NCBI RefSeq assembly: GCF_050749815.1
Contig: NZ_CP192735.1
Span: 3,038,001 to 3,102,000 of the forward strand
Source: Dyella_A sp050749815
GTDB taxonomy: Bacteria > Pseudomonadota > Gammaproteobacteria > Xanthomonadales > Rhodanobacteraceae
Direction of reading: 5' to 3'
DNA length: 64,000 nucleotides
Of the stretch, positions 46,246 through 55,725 are shown one piece after another (the stretch's first letter is position 1; every line of letters starts with the position of its first letter). Under the pieces are notes generated by a model, which was given only the letters and a program-made list of their open reading frames with translations, was not told the DNA's origin and searched no databases. The position numbers were made by a program, and so were the translations under genes.

Positions 46246-48768
46246 TCATTTCGGGCACGTCACCACCTCGTCGGCATCCGTGCCCAGCGCCACGCGGAAC
46301 ACCGCCAGCGAGGAACCCGCCCGGGCACCGAGCTGGAACGGCTGCTCGATGTGGTGCATGTCCGCGCCCGCGGCGCGGAAGCACTTGAGCGGCACGCCAA
46401 CGCGACTCCACTGGCCGCTGGCCAGGTGCGCCAGCTGCGGCCCCAGCGCCACCCGCCCCTGGCACTGCGTGCCGCAGCCCAGGCCGATCCACGCATCCGG
46501 CCCCGGCAGCGCATCCACCTGCAGCGTGACCACCAGCAGCACATCGCCGTTGGTCTGGCGATCCAGGTCCAGCGGCGCCTGCGCCCGCACGGCCAGCGTG
46601 GCCTGGTCGCGCGTCCAGGCGAAGCGGCGCGAATCCTCCTGCGCGCGGTAGTCGAGCGCACTCATGCGCAGGCTGCCGTCCGCCGTGGCGGCCGATGACA
46701 CATCGGCGGAGACGGTGTCGCCGTCGGCACCGACCAGACTCACGCTGTAGCCGTGCACCGGCTTGCCGCGGTCGATGTAGTTGCCCACCGGGATCTGCTC
46801 GCCCTGGATGCCCGATACCTCCGGCAGCGCCGGCACAGTGGCGCCGTGCGCATAGCTCAGCCCGTAGCCGAGCGGGAACTGCGGCGCGCCGTGCCCCGGC
46901 AGTGCGGTGCGCGGCCAGGCATAGGCCAATTGCCCGTGGAAGTCGTGCGCGATACGTCCGTCGGCGGTGCGCAGCAGCACGTCGGCCACGCCCTCGCCCT
47001 CGCTGCCCGGCAGCCAGGCGGCGACGAAGGCGTCGGCGGCGTTGATCTCGCGATTCACCCACAGCGGGCGACCGCTGAGGAACACCGCCACCACCGGAAT
47101 GCCGGCGGCCTTGAGGCGGCGGATCAGCTGCAGATCGTGGTCATCGCCCGGGCGGTACAGCAGGTTCGGCAGATCGCCCTGGAACTCGGCGTAGGGATCC
47201 TCGCCGAACACCACCACGGCCACGTCGGGCTTGCGCGTGTACCGGCCATCGACGGCGATTTCGGCATGGCCACCGGCAGCGGCGACCTGGCGGGCGATGC
47301 CGGCGCCGATCGACTGGGCGCCCGGGAAATTCGCGTTGCTCAGGCCGGTGCCCTGCCAAGTCAGCGTCCAGCCACCGCTCTGTCGGGAGATGTTGTCGGC
47401 GCCTTCGCCGGCGACCAGGATGCGTTTGCGCGGATCGAGCGGCAGCACGCCGCCGTTGTTCTTCAGCAGCACCAGCGACTCGCGCACGGCGCGACGGGCC
47501 AGCGCGCGGTGCGCGGGGCTACCGACGATCTCATCGGCGCGCTTCGCCAGCGGCTGGGCCGACGGCAAGCCCGCCTCAAACAGCCCAGCGCGGAACTTCA
47601 CCCGCAGGATGCGCGCCACCGCGTCGTCCAGTCGCGCCATCGGGATCGCCCCGGACTTCGCCTCGGCCAGCGTGTGCTCGTACAGGCCGCGCCAGCTGTC
47701 CGGGGCCATCAGCATGTCCATGCCGGCGTTGTAGGCGAGCGGACAGTCGGTGTTGCTGCAGCCGGGGATCTGGCCGTGCGCGTTCCAGTCGCCCACCAGC
47801 AGGCCCTGGAAGTCCATGCGCTGCTTGAGCACGTCGGTCAGCAAGGCCTTGTTGGCGTGCATCTTCACGCCGTTCCAGCCGGAGAAGGACGCCATCACCG
47901 TCTGCACGCCCGCGTCGATCGCCGGCGGGTAGCCGGCCGCGTGCACGTCGATCAGCTCGCGCTCGCTGACCTCAGCGTCGCCCTGGTCCTTGCCGTCCTT
48001 GGTGCCGCCGTCCGCGAGGTAGTGCTTGGCGGTGGCGATCACGTGCGCGTCGTCGAGAAACTGCGGCGTACCGACCTTGCCCTGCAGGCCCTCGACCATC
48101 GCCCGCGAGTACTCGGCGACCAGCTTCGGATCCTGCGAGTAGCCCTCGTAGCTGCGACCCCAGCGCACGTCCTGCGGTACCGCCACGGTGGGCGCGAAGG
48201 TCCAGTTGATGCCGGTGGCGCGCACCTCGGCCGCGGTGGCGGCGCCGATCTGGCGGATCAGTTCCGGATCGTGCGCGTTGCCCAGCGCCGAGTTCTGCGG
48301 AAACAGTGTGGCGCCGACGGTGTTGTTGTGCCCGTGCACCGCGTCGATGCCGAACAGCAGCGGGATCGCCGGGCGGCCGTCGTGGCGCTCCATCGCCGCG
48401 CGATAGAACGCATCGGACAGCGCCTGCCACTGCTTCGCGTCCGCCGTCAGCCGGGCACCGGGCTTGGAATTGCCGCCGGCGAGGATCGCGCCCAGGTGGT
48501 ACTTGCGCACGTCATCCGGCGTCACGCTGAGGATGTCGGCCTGGATCAACTGGCCGACTTTCTCTTCCACTGTCATCTGCGCCATCAACGCGGCGACCTT
48601 GTGCTCGAGCGCCGGGTCGGCCGGGAACGGCCAGTGCGCGCGCGGCCAGCGCTCCGGATGCACGGCCGCCGCGGCTTGGCCCGCCATGGCCGCGGCCAGC
48701 GGCAACCACGCCAGGGTGACGGCCAGAATCGCCGGAACGGAACGCCAATGACGGACGGATGCGGGCAC
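46246..48768 (-). CDS. Glycoside hydrolase family 3 beta-glucosidase
   Basis: The 840-residue exported protein has a signal peptide (about residues 1-35), the GH3 N-terminal domain with the nucleophile Asp327 in LLVGDWNAH, KHYLADGGT near residues 248-256, and the C-terminal GH3 domain. A beta-sandwich domain of the ExoP type follows (about residues 660-840). The enzyme releases glucose from beta-1,4- or 1,3-linked oligosaccharides in the periplasm or outside. It is led by an operator-like palindrome and lies between the TonB receptor and the LacI-type regulator. Confidence 0.93.
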   Translation of the reverse strand: MPASVRHWRSVPAILAVTLAWLPLAAAMAGQAAAAVHPERWPRAHWPFPADPALEHKVAALMAQMTVEEKVGQLIQADILSVTPDDVRKYHLGAILAGGNSKPGARLTADAKQWQALSDAFYRAAMERHDGRPAIPLLFGIDAVHGHNNTVGATLFPQNSALGNAHDPELIRQIGAATAAEVRATGINWTFAPTVAVPQDVRWGRSYEGYSQDPKLVAEYSRAMVEGLQGKVGTPQFLDDAHVIATAKHYLADGGTKDGKDQGDAEVSERELIDVHAAGYPPAIDAGVQTVMASFSGWNGVKMHANKALLTDVLKQRMDFQGLLVGDWNAHGQIPGCSNTDCPLAYNAGMDMLMAPDSWRGLYEHTLAEAKSGAIPMARLDDAVARILRVKFRAGLFEAGLPSAQPLAKRADEIVGSPAHRALARRAVRESLVLLKNNGGVLPLDPRKRILVAGEGADNISRQSGGWTLTWQGTGLSNANFPGAQSIGAGIARQVAAAGGHAEIAVDGRYTRKPDVAVVVFGEDPYAEFQGDLPNLLYRPGDDHDLQLIRRLKAAGIPVVAVFLSGRPLWVNREINAADAFVAAWLPGSEGEGVADVLLRTADGRIAHDFHGQLAYAWPRTALPGHGAPQFPLGYGLSYAHGATVPALPEVSGIQGEQIPVGNYIDRGKPVHGYSVSLVGADGDTVSADVSSAATADGSLRMSALDYRAQEDSRRFAWTRDQATLAVRAQAPLDLDRQTNGDVLLVVTLQVDALPGPDAWIGLGCGTQCQGRVALGPQLAHLASGQWSRVGVPLKCFRAAGADMHHIEQPFQLGARAGSSLAVFRVALGTDADEVVTCPK

Positions 48769-48838
48769 GCCTTTCTCCCCTGCTGCGAAGCGCGCGGCTC
48801 CCTCGCGGAACCGCTCTGGCGGGGCAGACTGGCAGAAA

Positions 48839-48852
48839 TGACAGCGCTGTCA
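48839..48852. promoter_or_regulatory. LacI-family operator upstream of the GH3 gene
   Basis: TGACAGCGCTGTCA, flanked by AA on the left and AA on the right, is the same palindrome as at 46051-46064. It lies 71-84 bases upstream of the GH3 start codon. Two identical sites beside a LacI-family gene make a local regulon likely. Confidence 0.85.
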
Positions 48853-48961
48853 AATTGCAGTGCAGCATGACGGAGGGGGCGTCGTCGACGCGGGGAGAGC
48901 GTGGGTGATCGGCGGGAAATGGCGCCGTGGTGCGGTTTGCGGGCGCAGACAAGAATCCGGA

Positions 48962-49045
48962 AGGTCGCCCACAGGGTGGGCTCCTATGGGGCAGCGGCGG
49001 CCACGTCACAAAAGCCCCTGTGCAGGAGCCCACCCTGTGGGCGAC
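48962..49045. repeat. REP-like inverted repeat (copy 2)
   Basis: Perfect 23-base arms at 48962-48984 and 49023-49045 flank a 38-base spacer. Each arm carries an internal near-palindrome around GCCCACAGGGTGGGC. The arm ends share GGAGCCC and GGGCGA with the element at 9826-9908, so both belong to one family of extragenic palindromes. It lies 28 bases after the LacI-type stop codon. Confidence 0.8.
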
Positions 49046-49072
49046 CGGCGCGAAGCCCAACACCCGCAGCAA

Positions 49073-50089
49073 TCAACCCGGCACGGCAGCCGTCGATTCG
49101 CGCATCTGCAGCGTGTACGGCACCTGCAGCAGCAGGCCGTTGCCCCTGCCGCGCAGCACTTCCATCAGCTGCTCGGTGGCGAGCTTGCCCATCTCGCGGC
49201 TGGGCTGGCGCACGGTGGTCAGCGGCGGCCACAACTGGGTGGCCAGCGGAGTGTCGTCGAAGCCGCATACCGACAGGTCGCGCGGCACCTTCAGGCCGCG
49301 CTCGTTGGCCGCCCACATCACGCCGGCGGCCATGTCGTCGTTGGCGGCGAAGATCGCCGTGGGCAGGGTCGGCCGCGAGAACAGCTCGCGCGCGGCGAGC
49401 ACGCCGGAGCCGAAGGTGAATTGCCCCTGCACCACGTAATCCGGATCGAACGGCAGGCCGGCCTCGGCCAATGCTTCCTTGTAGCCGTTGAGGCGCCAGC
49501 GGCTGGCGCCGTGGTCGGCGATGCCGACGATGTGCGCGATGCGCCGGTGGCCCAGCTTCACCAATTCGCCGACCAGCGCCTTGGCCGCCTGCTGCTCGTC
49601 CATGCATACGCCGATGACGTGCTCGCGCCGCTGCGGCGAGATGCTCGCGTGCGGCACGCCGTGCTCCTTCAGGCGGCGCAGCAGCGCGGCGTTGTCGGTG
49701 AGCGGCGGCGTGACGATGACGCCGTCGATGTGGTGGTCGGCGACCAGCGCGTCGACGCGGCGGATGAAGTCCTGCACCCGCGTACGCAGCGGGCACACCA
49801 TCATGGAATAGCGGTTGGCGTTGCACGCCTCGAGCACGCCGTCCTGGATCTCGGCCAGGTAGGTGGAGGCGGGGTTGTCGTTGTTGTCGTAGAGCATCGC
49901 CACCAGGAACGAACGGCTGCCGGCCAGCCCGCGCGCGGCGGGGCTGGGGCGGTAGTTCATCTGTTCCATCGCGGCGAGCACGCGCTGGCGCGTGGACTCC
50001 TTGACCGACGGCTCCTCGTTGAGCACGCGCGAAACCGTCTTGGGCGAAACGCCCGTCGCACGCGCTACGTCTTCAAGGCGGACCCGCAT
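49073..50089 (-). CDS. LacI-family transcriptional regulator
   Basis: The 338-residue protein has the LacI helix-turn-helix at its very start (RLEDVARATGVSPKTVSRVLN, residues about 4-24), the hinge NYRPSPAARGLAG, and a periplasmic-binding-like sensor domain. The GH3 and receptor operators are of the LacI type, so it probably represses both until a glucoside or glucose is present. I chose ATG 50089 because the helix-turn-helix begins at once. It is transcribed in the same direction as its presumed targets. Confidence 0.9.
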   Translation of the reverse strand: MRVRLEDVARATGVSPKTVSRVLNEEPSVKESTRQRVLAAMEQMNYRPSPAARGLAGSRSFLVAMLYDNNDNPASTYLAEIQDGVLEACNANRYSMMVCPLRTRVQDFIRRVDALVADHHIDGVIVTPPLTDNAALLRRLKEHGVPHASISPQRREHVIGVCMDEQQAAKALVGELVKLGHRRIAHIVGIADHGASRWRLNGYKEALAEAGLPFDPDYVVQGQFTFGSGVLAARELFSRPTLPTAIFAANDDMAAGVMWAANERGLKVPRDLSVCGFDDTPLATQLWPPLTTVRQPSREMGKLATEQLMEVLRGRGNGLLLQVPYTLQMRESTAAVPG

Positions 50090-50211
50090 GCATGCTCCCG
50101 ACACCCCGTGCCATCGGTGGGACTATGCCTGCCGCTGCCGGCGCCTGACAAGGATGCGCCAGGCTTCGGCGGCGGCCGCGACAGCTCGCCGCAGCTCGAT
50201 CGCGCGTTGCC

Positions 50212-50225
50212 CTGATCCTGGTCAA
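50212..50225. promoter_or_regulatory. FNR/Anr-type box upstream of hemN
   Basis: CTGATCCTGGTCAA fits the TTGA-N6-TCAA pattern at seven of eight positions. It lies 36 bases upstream of the hemN start codon. The three similar sites at 52769, 54121 and 59363 support it. Confidence 0.65.
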
Positions 50226-50260
50226 GAGCCCACGCGCCGCGGCCGGGCAAAGTGCCGGCC

Positions 50261-51682
50261 ATGGACCTAGCCGACGCCCCCGCTCCCGCCGCCATTGCGC
50301 CGCCGACCTTCGATGCGGCGCTGATCGCCCGTTACGACATCAACGGCCCGCGCTACACCAGCTACCCGCCGGCGCCGCAGTTCCGCAGCGACTTCGACGA
50401 AACGGCGCTGCGCGCGGCGATCCGCGAGTCCAACGAGGAACCGATTCCGCGGCCACTGTCGGTCTACGTGCACGTGCCGTTCTGCATGAGCCCGTGCTTC
50501 TACTGCGGCTGCAACCGGGTAATCACGCGCGACATCGGCAAGGCCGACCGCTATTTGGAACGGCTGGTGCGCGAGATCGAGCTGGTCGCGCCGCTGTTCG
50601 ATCGCGACCGCCCAGTGCGCCAGCTGCATTTCGGCGGCGGCACCCCGAACTTCCTCGACCTGCCGCGGATGCGCGAGCTGATGGAGTCGCTGGCGCGGCA
50701 TTTCAGCTTCGTCCGCGACGACCAGCGCGAATACGGCATCGAGATCGACCCGCGCTTCGCCGACGCGGCCTACATCCACGGGCTGGCCGAGCTGGGCTTC
50801 AACCGCATCTCGGTCGGCATCCAGGATTTCGACCCCGCCGTGCAGGCGGCGGTGAACCGCATCCAGAGCGTGGCGCAGACCGCCGAGGTGCTGCACGCCG
50901 CGCGCGAAGCGCGCTTCGTCTCGGCCAGCGTGGACCTCATCTACGGCCTGCCGCGGCAGACGTTGGACGGTTTCGACCGCACACTCACCGAGGTGATCGC
51001 GCTGGCGCCGGATCGTGTCGCGGTCTACGGCTACGCCCACCTGCCGGCGATGTTCAAGGCGCAGCAGCAGATCGAGGCGGCCGAGCTGCCCGACCCGGCG
51101 ACCCGGCTGGCGCTGTTCGGCCGCGCGCTGGAACGGCTCACCGCCGCCGGCTACGTCTATATCGGCATGGACCATTTCGCCCGCGCCGACGACGAGCTGG
51201 CGCGGGCGCAGCGCGCCGGCCAGCTGCAGCGCAACTTCCAGGGCTATTCCACCCACGGCGACTGCGACATCGTGGGCCTGGGCGTGAGCGCGATCGGCCG
51301 CATCGGCGACAGCTACAGCCAGAACGCACGCGACCTCACCGGCTACTACGCCGCGCTCGACGCCGGCCGCCTGCCGGTGGCGCGCGGCCTGCTGCTGGAC
51401 GAGGACGACGTGATCCGCCGCGCCGCGATCGGCGAGCTGATGTGCCACGGCGAGCTGGACATGGCCGCCTTCGGCGCGCGCCACCGCTTGCTGTTCGACA
51501 CCTATTTCGCGCAGGCGCTGGAGCGGCTGCGCGCGCTGGCCGATGACGGCCTGGTGACGCTGGACGAGCGCATGATCCGGGTGACTTCGCGAGGACGCCT
51601 GCTGTTGCGTATCATCGCGATGTGCTTCGATGCCTATCTCGATGACGAGGCATCGCCGGCACGCTACTCGCGCGCCATCTGA
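50261..51682 (+). CDS. hemN: Oxygen-independent coproporphyrinogen III oxidase
   Basis: HemN is a radical SAM enzyme that decarboxylates coproporphyrinogen III to protoporphyrinogen IX without oxygen. The 473-residue protein has the cluster motif CMSPCFYC at residues 75-82, the HFGGGTPNFL motif near 125-134 and the IDPRFADAAYIHGLAELGFNR region. It starts at ATG 50261; a GTG nine bases earlier is also open. An FNR-type box precedes it and the FNR-like regulator gene follows 25 bases later. Confidence 0.96.
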   Translation: MDLADAPAPAAIAPPTFDAALIARYDINGPRYTSYPPAPQFRSDFDETALRAAIRESNEEPIPRPLSVYVHVPFCMSPCFYCGCNRVITRDIGKADRYLERLVREIELVAPLFDRDRPVRQLHFGGGTPNFLDLPRMRELMESLARHFSFVRDDQREYGIEIDPRFADAAYIHGLAELGFNRISVGIQDFDPAVQAAVNRIQSVAQTAEVLHAAREARFVSASVDLIYGLPRQTLDGFDRTLTEVIALAPDRVAVYGYAHLPAMFKAQQQIEAAELPDPATRLALFGRALERLTAAGYVYIGMDHFARADDELARAQRAGQLQRNFQGYSTHGDCDIVGLGVSAIGRIGDSYSQNARDLTGYYAALDAGRLPVARGLLLDEDDVIRRAAIGELMCHGELDMAAFGARHRLLFDTYFAQALERLRALADDGLVTLDERMIRVTSRGRLLLRIIAMCFDAYLDDEASPARYSRAI

Positions 51683-51707
51683 CCCACGCCACCGGTTGTC
51701 ACCCACG

Positions 51708-52469
51708 ATGCGCTCCAGCCATCCGGCAGGCCGCCTGCCCGATCCGCCCAGCCCGATCGCCAACGATGGCGACGAGGTCCGTTTCTGCCGCACCTGCGCC
51801 TTCGCCGGCGCCTGCATCGCGGTGGGCTACGGCAAGCCCGAGCTGGAGGCCCTGCACTGCCTGGTGGAACACGTGGGGCCGTACCGCTCGGGCGATCACG
51901 TGTTCCGCACCGGTGATCCGTTCCGCGCGATCTTCGCGGTGCGCGCCGGCACGGTGAAGACCTGCCTGGTCGACAAGGAAGGCCGCGAGCAGGTGCTGGG
52001 CTTCTACCTGCCCGGCGAGGTGATCGGCCTCAACGCGATCTATCCGGAGCATTTCCCGTGCGACGCGATCGCACTGGAAAACGCGCAGTTCTGCCGCTTC
52101 TCGTTTCCCGCCATGAGTGCGCTGGCGGCGCGCATGCCGGCCGTGCAGCAGCATCTGTTCCGCCTGCTCAGCAAGGAACTCGGCACCGCCAGCCTGCTGG
52201 CCGGCGACCACAGCGCCGACGAGCGCATGGCCGCGTTCCTGTGTGACCTGGGCCGCCGCTACGCCGCGCGCGGCTTCTCCGGCACGCGCTTCGCGTTGAG
52301 CATGTCGCGCGGCGACATCGCCAACTACCTGCGCCTGGCCTCGGAAACGGTAAGCCGGGTGCTGACGCGCTTTCGCAGCCAGAACCTCATCGCCATCGAA
52401 GGCCGCGAGCTGGAACTGCTCGACGTGAAGGGTCTGGAGAAGATCGGGCAGAACCTGCTGCCGGATTGA
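51708..52469 (+). CDS. fnr: FNR/Anr-type transcriptional regulator
   Basis: The 253-residue Crp/Fnr-family protein has an N-terminal C-x2-C-x5-C (Cys27, Cys30, Cys36) and Cys129 in the beta-roll (NAQFCRF), matching the four [4Fe-4S] ligands of E. coli FNR. The C-terminal winged helix has the recognition helix SETVSRVLTRF, with the E-SR contact residues of FNR. It would sense oxygen and activate the downstream low-oxygen genes. The symbol is used for the family (Anr in Pseudomonas). Confidence 0.92.
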   Translation: MRSSHPAGRLPDPPSPIANDGDEVRFCRTCAFAGACIAVGYGKPELEALHCLVEHVGPYRSGDHVFRTGDPFRAIFAVRAGTVKTCLVDKEGREQVLGFYLPGEVIGLNAIYPEHFPCDAIALENAQFCRFSFPAMSALAARMPAVQQHLFRLLSKELGTASLLAGDHSADERMAAFLCDLGRRYAARGFSGTRFALSMSRGDIANYLRLASETVSRVLTRFRSQNLIAIEGRELELLDVKGLEKIGQNLLPD

Positions 52470-52839
52470 GCGGCGCGCGATGGCCGCGCTCCGGTGGAGC
52501 GTGCCTCTGCCGCGCGAGCGCCTGGCTCGCCGCTGATGCGATGCCGTGTAGTGCGTGACGCCGGTTGGCGCAGCGCGCTCGTGATTCGACTCGCCCCCGG
52601 GCGGTGTGCAGTCCCGCTCGCCAGCGCCTCGTCATGCCTCCCCATTCCCGCATCGACAGGGAGGGAATCCGCCGTGCGATCCAGGCTGTCACCGCATGGA
52701 GGTGAAAGCCTTGGTGCGATCTCGCCCGGAGGAATCGCGGTGATGCCACCTCCCCGGCACCGCCCACGCTGACCCAGATCAGGGCACCCGCGCGGCACCG
52801 TCACCAGCATGGTGGCCTCGCTTCGTTCCGAGTGCCGCC
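52470..52839. other. Intergenic region upstream of nnrS
   Basis: No credible gene is seen in this 370-base stretch between the FNR-type gene and nnrS. It contains the FNR-type box at 52769-52782. Short open frames on both strands lack ribosome sites and codon character. Confidence 0.65.
52769..52782. promoter_or_regulatory. FNR/Anr-type box upstream of nnrS
   Basis: CTGACCCAGATCAG keeps the TGA-N6-TCA core. It lies 57 bases upstream of the nnrS start, the same distance as the nirK site from its gene. Confidence 0.6.
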
Positions 52840-54078
52840 ATGCGCGATACCGTGATCACCCCACCCACGCCGATGCGCGTGCCGGACATCCTCGCCCAGG
52901 CGCCGCACCGCCTGCTGTTCTTCGCCGGCAGCTGCGCGGTGCTTACCAGCATGACGTGGTGGGCGCTGCAGCTGGCGTCGCTGCGCTATGGCTGGGGGCG
53001 CTGGCCGCAGCCACCGGTGCCGCCGGCGTGGGGCCATGCGCTGCTCACGGTGTACGGGATGCTGCCGCTTTTCATGTTCGGCTTCCTGCTCACCGTGTTT
53101 CCCCGCTGGCTGGATCGCCCCGCGCTGCCGCGCCGGCGCTACGTGCCGGTGGCCGGCGCGGTATTCGGTGGCTATCTGCTGGCGCACGCCGGCCTGCTCG
53201 GCAGTCTCGCGCTGTTGCGCGCGGGCGTGCTGCTGACCGCCATCGGCTGCGGCGTGGCGCTGGTCACGCTGGCCCAGGTGCTGGCCGCCTCTACCGCACG
53301 GCAGGCTCATGCGTGGTCGTGCCTGGCAGCGCTCGCGGTGGGCAGCATCGGACTCATCGCCGGATTGGCCGCGCTGTTTGGCGCCCCGCCGGTGGCGATG
53401 ACGCTGGCGATCCGGCTGGGCGTGTTCGGCTTCCTGCTGCCGATCTACTTCAGCGTGTGCCACCGGATGATTCCGTTCTTCAGCGCGAACGTGATCGCTG
53501 GCTACCGCATGTGGCGGCCGCGCGCGAGCCTGGTGCTGGCGTGGACGCTGCTGACGGCGCACGTGGCGCTGGAGCTGGCCGGCGCGCAGGCCTGGCGCTG
53601 GCCGGCCGATGCGCCGCTGGCGCTGCTGTTCGCCGCGCACGCGCTGATGTGGCGGCCGTGGCGGGCGCGCCGGCCGGGCCTGCTGTTGGCGCTGCACTTG
53701 GCCTTTGCGTGGCTGCCCGTGGCATTCGCGCTGTACGCGCTGCAGAGCGCGTGGCAGCTGGTCACCGGCGAGACCGTGCTCGGGCTGGCGCCGCTGCACG
53801 TGCTGACCATCGGCTACTTCGGCTCGATGCTGGTGGCGATGGTGACGCGGGTGACGCAGGGCCATTCCGGCCGCCTGCTGCAGATGGGCGCGGTGCCGTG
53901 GCTGTGCTTCGTCTTGCTGCAGTGTGTGGTGGTACTGCGCGTGCGCGCCGAGCTGGGATCGGACAGCTACCGCTGGCTGGTGATCGCCGCGGCGGGCTGG
54001 CTGATCGCCTTCGCGCCGTGGGTGCTGCGCTCGGCATGGATCTACCTGACCCCGCGCGCGGACGGCAAGCCGGGCTGA
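52840..54078 (+). CDS. NnrS family protein
   Basis: The 412-residue polytopic membrane protein has about 12 helices and the NnrS features PHRLLFFAGSCAVL near the N-terminus, FMFGFLLTVFPRW, and YFSVCHRMIPFFSANV near residues 205-220. NnrS proteins protect against nitric oxide-derived stress and are haem- and copper-containing in Rhodobacter. It follows an FNR box and precedes nirK, consistent with a role during nitrite reduction. Confidence 0.9.
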   Translation: MRDTVITPPTPMRVPDILAQAPHRLLFFAGSCAVLTSMTWWALQLASLRYGWGRWPQPPVPPAWGHALLTVYGMLPLFMFGFLLTVFPRWLDRPALPRRRYVPVAGAVFGGYLLAHAGLLGSLALLRAGVLLTAIGCGVALVTLAQVLAASTARQAHAWSCLAALAVGSIGLIAGLAALFGAPPVAMTLAIRLGVFGFLLPIYFSVCHRMIPFFSANVIAGYRMWRPRASLVLAWTLLTAHVALELAGAQAWRWPADAPLALLFAAHALMWRPWRARRPGLLLALHLAFAWLPVAFALYALQSAWQLVTGETVLGLAPLHVLTIGYFGSMLVAMVTRVTQGHSGRLLQMGAVPWLCFVLLQCVVVLRVRAELGSDSYRWLVIAAAGWLIAFAPWVLRSAWIYLTPRADGKPG

Positions 54079-54120
54079 GCCGGCGGCAGGCTGTCGCAGG
54101 CAGCGCGTTCGTGCGATCGG

Positions 54121-54134
54121 CTGATCCAGGTCAG
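54121..54134. promoter_or_regulatory. FNR/Anr-type box upstream of nirK
   Basis: CTGATCCAGGTCAG keeps the TGA-N6-TCA core and is almost palindromic. It lies 57 bases upstream of the nirK start codon. Confidence 0.65.
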
Positions 54135-54191
54135 ATGCCCCGCTGCACCTGCCGCCTACGCTGCGCGCAAGGATTACCAAGGGGAAGGATC

Positions 54192-55721
54192 ATGTCGAAG
54201 ATGCTGCGCATGTTGCTGGCCACGGCCAGCGTATTGGCGATGGCCGCCTGCTCGGGCAAGCCCGAGTCGACCGCCGCCTCCACCGCGGGCGCGAGCCCCG
54301 CAACCGCCGCGACCACGGCGGCCACCGACCCGGGTGATTTCGGCCCGCCGCAGGGCGAGCCGATCCACGCCGTGCTCACCAGCCCGCCGAACGTGCCGCC
54401 GCCGATCCACCGCAATTACCCGGCCAAGGTGATCGTCGACCTGGAAGTGATCGAGAAGGAGATGCCGATCTCCGAGGGCGTCAGCTACACCTACTGGACC
54501 TTCGGCGGCACCGTGCCGGGCAGCTTCATCCGCGTGCGCCAGGGCGACACGGTGGAGTTCCACCTGAAGAACTCGCCCGATTCGAAGATGCCGCACAACA
54601 TCGACCTGCACGGCGTCACCGGCCCCGGTGGCGGTGCGGCGTCGAGCTTCACCGCGCCCGGCCACGAGTCGCAGTTCACCTTCAAGGCGCTCAACCAGGG
54701 CGTGTACGTCTACCACTGCGCCACCGCCCCGGTGGGCATGCACATCGCCAACGGCATGTACGGGCTGATCCTGGTCGAGCCGCCGGAGGGCATGCCCAAG
54801 GTCGACCACGAGTACTACGTGATGCAGGGCGACTTCTACACGGTGGGCAAGTACCGCGAGAAGGGCCACCAGGCCTTCGACATGGACAAGGCGATCGACG
54901 AGAAGCCGACCTACGTGCTGTTCAACGGCCACGAAGGCGCTCTCACCGGCGACAACGCGCTCACTGCCAAGGTCGGCGAAACGGTGCGCCTGTTCGTGGG
55001 CAACGGCGGACCGAACCTGGTCTCCAGCTTCCACGTGATCGGCGAGATCTTCGACACCGTGCGGCAGGAGGGCGGCACCGTGGAGCAGCACAACGTGCAG
55101 ACCACGCTGATCCCGTCGGGCGGCGCGGCCATGGTCGAGTTCAAGACCCAGGTGCCGGGCAGCTACGTGCTGGTGGACCACTCGATCTTCCGCGCCTTCA
55201 ACAAGGGCGCGCTGGGTATCCTGAAAGTCGACGGCCCGGAGAACAAGGCGATCTATTCGGGCAAGGAAGTGGACTCGGTCTACCTCGGCGACCGCGCCGA
55301 GCCGAACCTGCACGCGGTGAGCACGGCGGCCAAGGCGAATGCCGCCGGCACACTGAGCAAGGCCGACCAGATCGCCGCCGGCAAGCAGCTGTTCACCGGC
55401 ACCTGCTCGGTCTGCCACCAGGCCAGCGGCCAGGGCCTGCCGGGCGTGTTCCCGCCGCTGGCCAAGTCCGACTACCTCGCCAAGCAGACGCGCGACCACC
55501 TGATCGGCATTCCGCTGCACGGGCTCACCGGCAAGGTCACCGTCAACGGCAAGGAGTACGACTCGGTGATGCCGCCGATGACCCAGCTCACCGACGACGA
55601 GGTCGCCAACATCCTTACCTACGTGCTCAACAGCTGGGACAACCCCGGTGGCCAGGTGAGCAAGGACGAGGTGGCCAAGGTGCGTGCGCAGCCGGCCCCC
55701 GCGCCTGCCGCTGAGCACTGA
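54192..55721 (+). CDS. nirK: Copper nitrite reductase with C-terminal cytochrome c domain
   Basis: NirK reduces nitrite to nitric oxide. The 509-residue protein has two cupredoxin domains: type 1 copper ligands His135, Cys176, His184 and Met189; type 2 ligands His140, His175 and His330; and the catalytic Asp138 and His281. From about residue 390 there is a cytochrome c domain with CSVCH at 405-409, which would feed electrons internally, as in the three-domain enzyme of Ralstonia pickettii. The N-terminus looks like a lipoprotein signal with Cys20. GGGGAAGG precedes the ATG. A distinctive fusion, 113 bases after nnrS. Confidence 0.94.
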   Translation: MSKMLRMLLATASVLAMAACSGKPESTAASTAGASPATAATTAATDPGDFGPPQGEPIHAVLTSPPNVPPPIHRNYPAKVIVDLEVIEKEMPISEGVSYTYWTFGGTVPGSFIRVRQGDTVEFHLKNSPDSKMPHNIDLHGVTGPGGGAASSFTAPGHESQFTFKALNQGVYVYHCATAPVGMHIANGMYGLILVEPPEGMPKVDHEYYVMQGDFYTVGKYREKGHQAFDMDKAIDEKPTYVLFNGHEGALTGDNALTAKVGETVRLFVGNGGPNLVSSFHVIGEIFDTVRQEGGTVEQHNVQTTLIPSGGAAMVEFKTQVPGSYVLVDHSIFRAFNKGALGILKVDGPENKAIYSGKEVDSVYLGDRAEPNLHAVSTAAKANAAGTLSKADQIAAGKQLFTGTCSVCHQASGQGLPGVFPPLAKSDYLAKQTRDHLIGIPLHGLTGKVTVNGKEYDSVMPPMTQLTDDEVANILTYVLNSWDNPGGQVSKDEVAKVRAQPAPAPAAEH

Positions 55722-55725
55722 GCCG

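Larger units (their letters stand above)
48769..49072. other. Intergenic region upstream of GH3 (operator and REP-like element)
   Basis: No gene is seen in this 304-base stretch. It holds the GH3 leader with its operator (48839-48852), and the second REP-like inverted repeat (48962-49045) adjoining the stop of the LacI-type gene. Confidence 0.8.

Noticed and set aside
46753..48870. Long plus-strand ORF opposite the GH3 gene
   Set aside because: Antisense shadow of a well-marked GH3 enzyme.
52494..52772. 92-codon plus-strand ORF between the FNR-type gene and nnrS
   Set aside because: No ribosome site, no family resemblance, and it runs into the FNR-type box; likely chance.
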